NCBI GenBank assembly: GCA_965215845.1
Contig: CBDCEL010000004.1
Coordinates: 1,054,001-1,118,000 of the forward strand
From: Aurantibacter_A sp965215845
Lineage (GTDB): Bacteria; Bacteroidota; Bacteroidia; Flavobacteriales; Flavobacteriaceae
Reading direction: 5' to 3'
DNA: 64,000 nt
In this document: positions 17,660 to 25,754 of the stretch, piece by piece
Layout of the letters: each line of letters begins with the position of its first letter
How positions within the stretch are numbered: the first letter of the stretch is position 1
The notes under the pieces: model-generated
Told to the model about the DNA's origin: nothing
Database searches by the model: none
The model's input: the letters and a program-made list of their open reading frames with translations, nothing else
Program-made: the position numbers and the translations under genes

Positions 17660-18150
17660 AGACTATTTGTATGATAGCCGCGGTCGGCGAGGACAATTCT
17701 TTGGGAAAAGACAACGACCTTCTCTGGCATCTACCCGATGATTTTGGGCGATTTAAGCAATTGACCACAGGGCATCCGATCATCATGGGCCGCAAAACCT
17801 ATGACACCTTTCCGAAGCCACTTCCCAACAGAAGACACATAATAATCACCCGGGACGAACGCTATAAGGTTGACTATGAAGAATGTACCGTGGTGCATTC
17901 CTTGTCGGAGGCCTTAGAGCTTTGCAAGGAAGAACCGATGACCTATATCATCGGGGGAGGGGAAATCTATGCCCAAGGCGAGAAATTCTCAAATAAAATA
18001 GAACTGACACGCGTACATGCATCCTTTGATGACGCTGATACTTTTTTCCCGGAAATCGACTATACAAATTGGAAGTTAATATATGAAGAGTATCATCCAA
18101 AAGATGAACGGCACAAGTATGCCTTTACGTATTTGACCTATGTGAGGTAA
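17656..18150 (+). CDS. folA: Dihydrofolate reductase
   Basis: FolA reduces dihydrofolate to tetrahydrofolate with NADPH, closing the thymidylate cycle with thyA. The 164-aa sequence has IAAVGEDNSLGKDNDLLWHL, PDDFGRFKQLT, the IIMGRKTYDTFP cofactor loop and YIIGGGEIYAQ. The start is taken as TTG at 17656, whose TTGA overlaps the TGA of the 2TM gene and implies coupled translation. The next ATG (17671) would delete most of the first beta-strand, so it is less likely. Confidence 0.93.
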   Translation: MKTICMIAAVGEDNSLGKDNDLLWHLPDDFGRFKQLTTGHPIIMGRKTYDTFPKPLPNRRHIIITRDERYKVDYEECTVVHSLSEALELCKEEPMTYIIGGGEIYAQGEKFSNKIELTRVHASFDDADTFFPEIDYTNWKLIYEEYHPKDERHKYAFTYLTYVR

Positions 18151-18182
18151 GTATAAGAATTGGCAACAGTCCACATTCGCGC

Positions 18183-18974
18183 TTAAAATTCCAAATGCGA
18201 AACCTCCGTACCATTTACATCTTGTAGAAAATGTTCCAATATAGGTACATCAGTATTGCTATAAAAGCGGTTCGAACCTCTAGCCTGCGATAGATTCAAC
18301 AAATCATTCTTTTTTAAAACAGCTTTGGTTTGTTTCGCGACCGCCTCACCAGAATCGATAATTTTAACCCCTTCGGGAAGCAGTTCTTTCAAAACGGGAA
18401 TCAAGTATGGGTAGTGCGTACAACCCAACACCAAATGGTCTATCTTGGCATTCAGCATCGGGGCCAGATACTTTTTTAGCAATGCACGAGTCTCGGTAGC
18501 GCGTATTTTTCCCGCTTCGATCAATGGAACCAGTCCCCTGCCCTCTTGTTCGATAATCGTGATTCCCGCGGCATGATTTTCAGAAGTACTGTGAAAAAGG
18601 CTACTTGACAAAGTCCCTTTGGTGGCCAATACTCCCACCGTTTTTGATTTCGATTGCAAAGCGGCCGGTTTGATGGCTGGCTCTATGCCTATGAAGGGAA
18701 CATCATAATTCTCACGTAAATGATCAATTGCATTGGTAGTTGCCGTATTACAGGCAACAACGATCAACTTACAATCTTGTGCCAACAAGAGCTCTGTATT
18801 CTTGACGCTCAGTTCAAGTATTTTCTCCCGAGGTTGCTCGCCGTAAGGAGCATTCTTGCTATCGGCCAAATAGATGGTATGTTCGTGGGGTAAAAGCTCA
18901 TGGATTTCCTTCCATATAGAGGTGCCTCCCACCCCCGAATCGAATATGCCAATGGGCCGACTGTTCATCTTCAA
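18183..18974 (-). CDS. murI: Glutamate racemase
   Basis: MurI converts L- to D-glutamate for peptidoglycan. The 263-aa sequence has the two catalytic cysteines in VVACNTATTNAIDHL and LGCTHYPYLIPVL, plus the N-terminal GIFDSGVGGTSIW and DSKNAPYGEQP blocks. It follows the PafA-like phosphatase gene with a gap of 4 bp and is probably cotranscribed with it. Codon 3 is also an ATG and may be the true start. Confidence 0.95.
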   Translation of the reverse strand: MKMNSRPIGIFDSGVGGTSIWKEIHELLPHEHTIYLADSKNAPYGEQPREKILELSVKNTELLLAQDCKLIVVACNTATTNAIDHLRENYDVPFIGIEPAIKPAALQSKSKTVGVLATKGTLSSSLFHSTSENHAAGITIIEQEGRGLVPLIEAGKIRATETRALLKKYLAPMLNAKIDHLVLGCTHYPYLIPVLKELLPEGVKIIDSGEAVAKQTKAVLKKNDLLNLSQARGSNRFYSNTDVPILEHFLQDVNGTEVSHLEF

Positions 18975-18978
18975 AATA

Positions 18979-20661
18979 TCAATCTAGTACTTCCACGATC
19001 GGTTTTCCGGTTGTTCCACTTGGGAAAGAAATGCCCAATAGAGCGGCCAAAGTAGGCGCGATATCAGGTATCTCGGTTCGATTGACGGTACTACCTCGCT
19101 TTATTCCCTTCCCAAAAAATAAAAGCGGGGTGTGCGTATCATAAATTTGCGGGGAGCCATGTGAAGACCCAGTATTCGAGTAGCTAATAACATCGGGAGA
19201 TAGAACATATAAGACATCACCTGAACGTTTTTGATTGTAGCCGTTTTGCAAAATATATGGTATGCCCTCGGTGTAATTGTTTTGCCACATTTGGTAGCCG
19301 GTGTATACCCTATCGATGTCTTGATAGTTCAATAATTCCTGCGCGATATTCTCTTGAACATTTTTTATCTCTAGGTCAAGGTTTCTAATCACATCATGGT
19401 CCAAGAAAATCTGATAATTCGAAATATTCCTTACGATATCGGTCGAACCATAGGTAAATTTGATAAACTCTTCCAACTTTTTCCATATCGCATCCCCATC
19501 AAAGTATCCGGCCGGTAATTTTCTATCCCTCAAATACGAGGGTACCGGAACAGCTCCGTGATCCGCCGATAGAAAAGCGGTATATTGTCCTTCCCCAACT
19601 TTTTTATCAAGGGTATCAAATAAACGCTCAAGGTCTTTGTCCAATTGTAGGTAAGTGTCTTGAACTTCTTTTGAATCTACCCCGAACATATGACCGACAT
19701 GATCCGTACTGGAATAACTTATGGCCAGGAAGTCAGTGACTAAATCCTTGCCAAGATTCTCACCATCTAAAGATGCCAGGGCAAAATCGGTAGTCAGGCT
19801 ATTACCAAAGGGCGTCGTTCTAAGAAGGTTGTACTTTCCATTTTGCTCCCACAATTTAGGTAGATCATGCGGAAAGGTTGTCGCATTTTCCCCAACAAAC
19901 TTTCCTTCATAGGCATTGTTGTCCATGAGGCTTTCTACATAGGTATTGATTGGCTTGCTGGTGTTCCAAATCTTTTTGTATTTGGCCACGGATTTTTCTT
20001 TGTTAAAATCGACCACCCATTTCGGAAGTTCGCTCATATAGTAGCTGCTGGTAATCCAATCACCATTTTCGCCACCTTCAAACCAATAGGCCGCATTCGC
20101 GGTATGTCCACCGGGAAGTACAGCACCACGATCTTTTAAGGCAACCGCAATGGTCTTACCACGCATTTGGGTGTGCAGGCGCAACTCATCGGTGATGGTC
20201 GAGGTCATCATTCGATGCGGTGACATCTGTCCGGCATCCGAAGTCGTACCAATCGACTTATAGCTATCATCCCCTGCACAATAGACCACCTTATCGGCGA
20301 CCTTATCATACCAAGTGTTTCCGATAACGCCATGCGAACTGGGTGATGCGCCGGTGTAAACCGAGGTATGCCCAGGACCGGTACTCGTCGGGGCATAATT
20401 GAAGTGATGGTTCTTGCAATTGAATCCCTCCCTGACCATGCGCTTAAAGCCCCCATTCCCATAGTGGTTCCAAAATCGGGTCAGGTAATCGTATCGCATC
20501 TGATCGACCACAATACCAACGACCAATTTTGGCGATGTCCTTATTTCTGTTGCATTTTCAGACTGGTTCTTGTTCTTTGATTTTCGTTGAGCCTGTAAAT
20601 CGGCGGTCACGTTGAAAAGCATCAATAGAACGACCAAGGGGGCAAAAAATTTATATTGCAT
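18979..20661 (-). CDS. PafA-like alkaline phosphatase family protein
   Basis: The 560-aa protein has a signal peptide (through VTADLQAQ) and the alkaline-phosphatase/phosphodiesterase fold: VVGIVVDQMRYDYLTRF metal site, the APTSTGPGHTSVYTG segment with a likely threonine nucleophile, YSSTDHVGHMFG, and SADHGAVPVPSYL metal ligands. This matches the PafA type of phosphate-insensitive, calcium-dependent phosphatase of Bacteroidota, which removes phosphate from monoesters in the periplasm. It is the first gene of a pair with murI. A paralogue acting on other esters cannot be excluded. Confidence 0.87.
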   Translation of the reverse strand: MQYKFFAPLVVLLMLFNVTADLQAQRKSKNKNQSENATEIRTSPKLVVGIVVDQMRYDYLTRFWNHYGNGGFKRMVREGFNCKNHHFNYAPTSTGPGHTSVYTGASPSSHGVIGNTWYDKVADKVVYCAGDDSYKSIGTTSDAGQMSPHRMMTSTITDELRLHTQMRGKTIAVALKDRGAVLPGGHTANAAYWFEGGENGDWITSSYYMSELPKWVVDFNKEKSVAKYKKIWNTSKPINTYVESLMDNNAYEGKFVGENATTFPHDLPKLWEQNGKYNLLRTTPFGNSLTTDFALASLDGENLGKDLVTDFLAISYSSTDHVGHMFGVDSKEVQDTYLQLDKDLERLFDTLDKKVGEGQYTAFLSADHGAVPVPSYLRDRKLPAGYFDGDAIWKKLEEFIKFTYGSTDIVRNISNYQIFLDHDVIRNLDLEIKNVQENIAQELLNYQDIDRVYTGYQMWQNNYTEGIPYILQNGYNQKRSGDVLYVLSPDVISYSNTGSSHGSPQIYDTHTPLLFFGKGIKRGSTVNRTEIPDIAPTLAALLGISFPSGTTGKPIVEVLD

Positions 20662-20680
20662 ATCATGTTCTTTGATTCAT

Positions 20681-20714
20681 CAAAAGTAAAGAATAATGCC
20701 TTCAATTTTTTCAA
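20681..20714 (-). promoter_or_regulatory. Putative promoter of pafA-like/murI unit
   Basis: On the minus strand TTG (20714-20712), a 23-nt spacer and a perfect TACTTTTG (20688-20681), about 20 nt before the ATG. It lies back to back with the mlaE promoter. Confidence 0.45.
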
Positions 20715-20720
20715 TCAAAG

Positions 20721-20749
20721 TTGAAAGCCACTTTATATTGTTATTTTTG
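20721..20749 (+). promoter_or_regulatory. Promoter of the MlaEF-type transporter
   Basis: TTG (20721-20723), an 18-nt spacer and TATTTTTG (20742-20749) match the Bacteroidota consensus well, 24 bp before the ATG at 20774. It lies downstream of an in-frame ATG at 20696, which argues against that longer start. Confidence 0.65.
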
Positions 20750-20773
20750 GAACATAAAGCCCATTCACGCCAC

Positions 20774-21511
20774 ATGAACTATTTGGAATCGATTGGCCGC
20801 TACGGCATCATGATCATTGAGGTTTTCAAAAAGCCGACCAAATGGAAAATTATGAAGTCGTTGATCCTCAAGGAAATCGACGAACTGATGTTCGGCTCAT
20901 TGGGCATCATCATCTTTATTTCTTTCTTTATAGGAGGGGTCGTTGCCATACAGACAGCCTTGAATATTACAAATCCGTTGATTCCAGGTTATCTCGTAGG
21001 TTTTGCTACGCGCCAGTCAATAATTCTTGAATTCTCACCAACTTTTTGTTCCATCATCATGGCCGGTAAGGTCGGATCATATATCACATCGAGCATCGGA
21101 ACGATGCGGGTAACCGAACAAATCGATGCATTGGAGGTTATGGGTGTCAACGCCCTGAATTATTTGGTGTTTCCCAAAATCATCGCGCTGTTATTGTTCC
21201 CCTTTGTTATTGCAATATCAATGTATGTTGGTATTTTCGGCGGGTGGATTGCCGGCGTTTCCGGAGGACATAGTACCAGTGCGGATTTCATAGAGGGACT
21301 ACAGCTCGATTTTATTCCGTTTCACGTGACCTATGCCTTTATAAAGACCCTGGTATTCGCTTTTGTATTGGCGACGATTCCTTCGTTTCACGGATTTTAT
21401 ATGAAAGGTGGGGCTCTTGAAGTGGGCAAAGCGAGTACAACATCGTTTGTCTGGACGAGTGTCGTCATTATTGTGCTGAATTTGATATTGACCCAATTAT
21501 TCCTTGGCTGA
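20774..21511 (+). CDS. MlaE-family ABC transporter permease
   Basis: This inner-membrane permease (245 aa) belongs to the MlaE family, which moves phospholipids between the inner and outer membranes. Family blocks are LIPGYLVGFATRQSIILEF near residue 80, AGKVGSYITSSIGTMRVTEQ and IDALEVMGVNALNYLVFPK. The start at 20774 (MNYLESIGRYG) is preferred to the ATG at 20696 because the promoter lies between them. It overlaps the ATPase gene by one base (TGATG), so the two subunits are translationally coupled. No MlaD-type substrate-binding gene lies next to them. Confidence 0.9.
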   Translation: MNYLESIGRYGIMIIEVFKKPTKWKIMKSLILKEIDELMFGSLGIIIFISFFIGGVVAIQTALNITNPLIPGYLVGFATRQSIILEFSPTFCSIIMAGKVGSYITSSIGTMRVTEQIDALEVMGVNALNYLVFPKIIALLLFPFVIAISMYVGIFGGWIAGVSGGHSTSADFIEGLQLDFIPFHVTYAFIKTLVFAFVLATIPSFHGFYMKGGALEVGKASTTSFVWTSVVIIVLNLILTQLFLG

Positions 21512-22278
21512 TGATAGAGGTGAACAACATACATAAATCTTTCGACGATACGCACGTTTTAAAGGGGATTTCGACGACTTTTTCCAACGGAAAGACAAAT
21601 CTGGTCATTGGGCAAAGTGGCTCGGGAAAAACCGTATTCTTAAAATGCCTTTTGGGACTGTTTACTCCAGAGGAAGGGAACATCAGCTATGACGGAAAGA
21701 TATATGCTGAATTATCGGGCGATGAAAAAAGAGACCTACGCCAAGAAATGGGTATGGTCTTTCAAGGCAGTGCCCTATTTGATTCGATGACCGTTGAAGG
21801 AAATGTAAAATTTCCATTGGAAATGTTCACCAAACAGTCACCTTCTGAAATGCAGGATCGGGTCGACTTTGTCTTGAAACGGGTCGACTTAAAGGATGCA
21901 CATCACAAATTTCCTTCTGAGATTTCAGGGGGGATGCAGAAAAGGGTCGCTATTGCCCGTGCGATCGTTATGAACCCTAAATATCTGTTCTGTGATGAAC
22001 CGAACTCAGGGCTTGACCCCAGAACCGCCATCATCATCGACAACCTCATCAAAGAGATTACCGAAGAATACGACATTACCACGGTAATCAATACACACGA
22101 TATGAATTCCGTAATGGAAATAGGTGAACAGATTATTTTTCTAAAGAATGGCATTAAGGAATGGGAAGGCACGAATAAAGAAATATTCAAGACCGATAAC
22201 GCGGCCGTCACCAATTTTGTCTATTCTTCAGAGCTTTTCAAAAAGGTAAGGCAGATGTATATTGAAGAGAGGAATTAG
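21511..22278 (+). CDS. MlaF-like ABC transporter ATP-binding protein
   Basis: The 255-aa cytoplasmic ATPase pairs with the MlaE-type permease. Walker A is GQSGSGKT at 34-41, the signature is SEISGGMQKRVAIARAI, Walker B is YLFCDEPNSGLDP and the switch histidine is in INTHDMNSVMEIG. SGGMQKR is typical of MlaF/Ttg2A ATPases. Expected function is ATP-driven lipid transport for outer-membrane asymmetry. Confidence 0.92.
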   Translation: MIEVNNIHKSFDDTHVLKGISTTFSNGKTNLVIGQSGSGKTVFLKCLLGLFTPEEGNISYDGKIYAELSGDEKRDLRQEMGMVFQGSALFDSMTVEGNVKFPLEMFTKQSPSEMQDRVDFVLKRVDLKDAHHKFPSEISGGMQKRVAIARAIVMNPKYLFCDEPNSGLDPRTAIIIDNLIKEITEEYDITTVINTHDMNSVMEIGEQIIFLKNGIKEWEGTNKEIFKTDNAAVTNFVYSSELFKKVRQMYIEERN

Positions 22279-22330
22279 ACAGTAACCAATTAAAGTTGCC
22301 AATAAAATCAACAAACCTTTGGCAGCCAAA

Positions 22331-23806
22331 TCAATCCGCAATTTCCTTTAATTGAATTTTGTCGTTCTTCAATCTCAGTTTCAACCAATCAGAAAGTTTT
22401 TTGGCGTCTTTTTCCGTATCGACCCTTTTGGCCTCTTTTTTCCACTTGACCTCGAAAACGGGTATCGTATCCGTTTTATTAAAATCGGTAACCAAGGTCG
22501 GCGCATAGCTGAGCGAAACAATGTTCTCATAATTCGTTCGCGCCTCTGAGCTTATATCGACAAAGGGAATTTGCATTCCGGCAGACTCTTTTAATCGGGT
22601 CAATTCGGTCTCCAACAATCTAATTTTATCGTCTTTACTGGACAATTGGTCTTTCTGAGATTCGTAGAGCTCATTTACATACTTCAGCTGATCTATTTCT
22701 TCATTGGCGCCCCCCTGAATAATTTGAAGGTCACATCCCCTAAGGCGCTTGAATTCCTCACTGTCATTTTTCTGGTTGTTCCATGTCGCAATGACGTTTT
22801 CTGGAATTGTCTCATTGCCCATAAACACCAGCTCAATGGATGGACTCTCACCATCGTTATATTCGATATCGGTAAAATCTTCCATAAACCTGCCCGAATC
22901 CGAAAATTGGTAAGTCGCAACCTTCTCGGCTATAAATTTTTGGGCCTGTTTTCTGAACAATGATTCTTGGAGTGCATCCCAAAAGGTAATTCCGGCAGGT
23001 ATCATTACGAGTATGGCAACGATCGAGGCAATTCTTCCGATAAGCCGTCTCCTTTTCGAGTTTACATAGCGAACCATGGGAAATCTCAGTAACTTCAATA
23101 TCAAAAAGGTGGCCAATGCGATAAAAATCGTATTGATGCTGAACAAGTACATCGCCCCAAGGGCGTAGTCCATATTTCCGATGGCCAAACCAAATCCGAC
23201 CGTACAGAGTGGTGGCATCAAAGCCGTAGCAATGGCAACCCCAAAAATTACCGAAGCAATTGTTCCTTTCTTGGCTCTGGCTATTACAAGGGCCAATCCA
23301 CCGAAAAAGGCGATCAAAACATCTCGAATATCGGGTGCCGTTCTGGCCAACAATTCTGATGATTCGTCACGCAAGGGAAAAAAATAGAAGAACAAAAATG
23401 CGGTAAGTACGCTCAAGACCACCATAACCGCCAAATTTTTCAATGATCTTCTCAATGTATCGATGTCATTTATGGCCAAAGACATGCCCAGGCCTAAAAT
23501 TGGCCCCATCAAAGGCGAAATTAACATGGCCCCTATTACGACTGCGGTCGAATTCGCGTTCAATCCAACAGAAGCAATAAAAATCGAACAGATCAGAATC
23601 CATGAAGTGTGGCCCTTGAATGGAATGTCGGCAACTATGGCCTCTTTGGTCGCCTCTTGGTCCGTATTGCTTCGGATATCCAAAAGTTCGGAAAGAAACT
23701 TCTTGCTACTTCCCAAAAGTCCTTTGAAATCCTTTTTGACGTCCTCTGCACTTTGGATCGGTTCTTCCAAGGAGTTGTTATTGGCTTGTTCTGAATTTTC
23801 GCTCAT
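22331..23806 (-). CDS. DUF389 (TIGR00341-type) membrane protein
   Basis: The 491-aa protein has a DUF389 membrane domain with several helices: TAVVIGAMLISPLMGPILGL near 80-110, AFFGGLALVIARAKKGTIAS and FGVAIATALMPPLCTVGFGL. The C-terminal ~200 residues are soluble, with a coiled-coil region around YESQKDQLSSKDDKIRLLET. The function of DUF389 is unknown. A TTG at 23818 opens the frame, but the ATG at 23806 gives MSENSEQ and is chosen. It begins 12 bp after the guanylyltransferase stop codon, so the two are probably cotranscribed. Confidence 0.87.
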   Translation of the reverse strand: MSENSEQANNNSLEEPIQSAEDVKKDFKGLLGSSKKFLSELLDIRSNTDQEATKEAIVADIPFKGHTSWILICSIFIASVGLNANSTAVVIGAMLISPLMGPILGLGMSLAINDIDTLRRSLKNLAVMVVLSVLTAFLFFYFFPLRDESSELLARTAPDIRDVLIAFFGGLALVIARAKKGTIASVIFGVAIATALMPPLCTVGFGLAIGNMDYALGAMYLFSINTIFIALATFLILKLLRFPMVRYVNSKRRRLIGRIASIVAILVMIPAGITFWDALQESLFRKQAQKFIAEKVATYQFSDSGRFMEDFTDIEYNDGESPSIELVFMGNETIPENVIATWNNQKNDSEEFKRLRGCDLQIIQGGANEEIDQLKYVNELYESQKDQLSSKDDKIRLLETELTRLKESAGMQIPFVDISSEARTNYENIVSLSYAPTLVTDFNKTDTIPVFEVKWKKEAKRVDTEKDAKKLSDWLKLRLKNDKIQLKEIAD

Positions 23807-23818
23807 TTTGAATAGCAA

Positions 23819-24898
23819 TTAAGCATACTTGTCTCCGAATTTTTGCTTGACATTGGCCAAAACCTGTTTGATATCTTGTTCTTTTGATTTTGGATAGATC
23901 ATCAGCACTTCCGCTTTGTCTATGATGATGTAATCTTTAATTCCATCGACGACCACAATCTTATCTTTAGGCGTACGGATCATGTTGCCATTGGCATCAT
24001 CAGCAATAACCCTACCGTTAACAATGGCATTGGCGTTTTCATCTTTATCGAGTTTATCATAAAGCGACCCCCAAGTTCCCAGATCGTTCCAATCAAAAGT
24101 GGCCGGAAGCACAAAAATCGATTTCGAATTTTCAAGAATGGCATAATCAATTGAAATATTTTCTGCCTTCTGATAGTTTTCTTGAATGAAGCCCTTTTCT
24201 TCTGAAGTATTGTAACATGAAATACCACTTTCAAAAAGTTCATATTGTTCAGGCTGATAATTTTTAAAGGCATTGACGATGGTATTCACACTCCACATGA
24301 AAATTCCGGCGTTCCAAAGAAAGTTGCCCTGTGCCAAAAACTCTTTTGCCGTTTCATAATCGGGCTTTTCCCGAAACTGGTGCACTTTTTTGAGCCCTTC
24401 ACCACCATCCTTTTCAAACTCGATATAACCAAAACCCGTATTGGGGAAGGAAGGTTTGATCCCTAGGGTACAAAGTACTTCCTCGCTCTCGCATTTTCGA
24501 AAGCATGTGGTCACATCTCTTGCAAAGGCTTCCTCATCTTCGATCCAATGGTCACTTGGGGCTACGATCATTACCCCATCTGGATTCATTTTCTGGATCT
24601 TTAGAGCCGCATACAAAATACAAGGAGCAGTGTTCCGCATTGCAGGTTCCAAAACCACCTGTTCTTGAGTAACCATCGGTAATTGCTCAAGAACAAGATC
24701 GTTGTAACGCTCATTGGTCAAAATCAGAATATTTTCAGTGGGCACAAATTTGTTTAGCCTTTTGAATGTCTTTTGAATCAGCGTATCACCTGTGCCCAAC
24801 ATATCGTGGAATTGTTTCGGATTGCGACTTGTACTCATTGGCCAAAATCGAGAACCCACTCCACCCGCCATTAAAACGGCATAATAATTTCTGTTCAT
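23819..24898 (-). CDS. Mannose-1-phosphate guanylyltransferase
   Basis: The enzyme makes GDP-mannose from mannose-1-phosphate and GTP for surface polysaccharides and glycans. The 359-aa sequence has the nucleotidyltransferase signature GGVGSRFWPMSTSRNPKQF, VAPSDHWIEDEEAFA, the substrate block FREKPDYETAKEFLAQGNFL and WNAGIFMW, and a short beta-helix C-terminus. It lacks the isomerase half found in bifunctional ManC/AlgA proteins. It is first in a pair with the DUF389 gene. Confidence 0.93.
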   Translation of the reverse strand: MNRNYYAVLMAGGVGSRFWPMSTSRNPKQFHDMLGTGDTLIQKTFKRLNKFVPTENILILTNERYNDLVLEQLPMVTQEQVVLEPAMRNTAPCILYAALKIQKMNPDGVMIVAPSDHWIEDEEAFARDVTTCFRKCESEEVLCTLGIKPSFPNTGFGYIEFEKDGGEGLKKVHQFREKPDYETAKEFLAQGNFLWNAGIFMWSVNTIVNAFKNYQPEQYELFESGISCYNTSEEKGFIQENYQKAENISIDYAILENSKSIFVLPATFDWNDLGTWGSLYDKLDKDENANAIVNGRVIADDANGNMIRTPKDKIVVVDGIKDYIIIDKAEVLMIYPKSKEQDIKQVLANVKQKFGDKYA

Positions 24899-24905
24899 AG
24901 TTTGT

Positions 24906-24933
24906 TGTCATTCCGAGTAAAGCGAAGAACTCT
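24906..24933. repeat. Copy of a Bacteroidota intergenic repeat (GTCATTCCGAG type)
   Basis: The sequence from 24906 reads TTGTCATTCCGAGTAAAGCG and continues CGAAGAACTCTG-like to 24933. It resembles the short intergenic repeat GTCATTCCGAGCGAAGCGAG known from many Bacteroidota genomes. Only this one copy is evident here, so the call rests on recollection of the family. Confidence 0.55.
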
Positions 24934-25045
24934 GTTTTCACTCCACGCTAATCTTCATTCTATTTAAACATTTCAATTTTACCATGGCAAACCAGCAACA
25001 CCCCCCTTAATTTTGCCAGACTACTTCGACTTGCGTCCAGTGCCG

Positions 25046-25645
25046 TCAACCGACAAACTCAACCTCTGCATTTGGCTGAAACAAATACATTCGGCCCGTT
25101 GCCATTTCCACACATTCATATCGTTTGACGCGTTTCTTGCCTTTTTTATAAAGCCTGCCATTGTAAAGCCTAAAGATGCTTCCCAAAGGTAATTGAAAAA
25201 CGTACGATTTGTCGGTATGTTGTTCATCGAACTGCTGAAGCGCTATCGATAGCTGGGCATCCGTGCTACTACTTGCCCTTGGGTTTCTAAAGTGTTTTGC
25301 CAAAAGTGGCAGTAGTTTTGATGGAAAGATCTCGGGGCGAAGAAACGGCAACATCAAATGTTGAAAAGTCCGTTTCCATTCCTTGCCGTGTGGTTTGATC
25401 CGTCTACCATACTCCTCAAAAGCGACTAGGTGGGCAATCTCATGGATAAGGGTTATCAAAAAACGATATTTGTTCAAAGAGGCGTTAACGGTAATCTTAT
25501 GCCCGCCATTGGGCAATTTTTGATAGTCGCCATGTCTGGTCACACGATCGTTTACGATTTTTAGGTGTACTCCTTTTTCCTGAATAAGTGCAAGGCAAGG
25601 TTCAAAGGCCCTTTCGGGAAGATATTTTCGAAGGATGTTATCCAT
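25046..25645 (-). CDS. SprT-like zinc metalloprotease-type protein
   Basis: The 199-aa protein has the SprT-like HExxH motif HEIAH at 68-72, followed by EEYGRRIKPHGKEWKRTF, which supplies the third histidine. This resembles the protease domain of SprT and eukaryotic Spartan. The C-terminal half has KRVKRYECVEMATGRMYLF, a zinc-ribbon-like region with a single cysteine here. The frame is open to 25846, but the ATG at 25645 (MDNILRKYLPERAFE) is the natural start. Cytoplasmic; substrate unknown. Confidence 0.85.
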   Translation of the reverse strand: MDNILRKYLPERAFEPCLALIQEKGVHLKIVNDRVTRHGDYQKLPNGGHKITVNASLNKYRFLITLIHEIAHLVAFEEYGRRIKPHGKEWKRTFQHLMLPFLRPEIFPSKLLPLLAKHFRNPRASSSTDAQLSIALQQFDEQHTDKSYVFQLPLGSIFRLYNGRLYKKGKKRVKRYECVEMATGRMYLFQPNAEVEFVG

Positions 25646-25754
25646 CGAAACAAAAATAAGACTTTTAGCTACAGAAGGAAAGCCATAAATAAAAATGGAA
25701 TAACCCGTTGACGTATAAAATTGTAAATTCAACCTACCTAAAGTCCAGAAAAAT

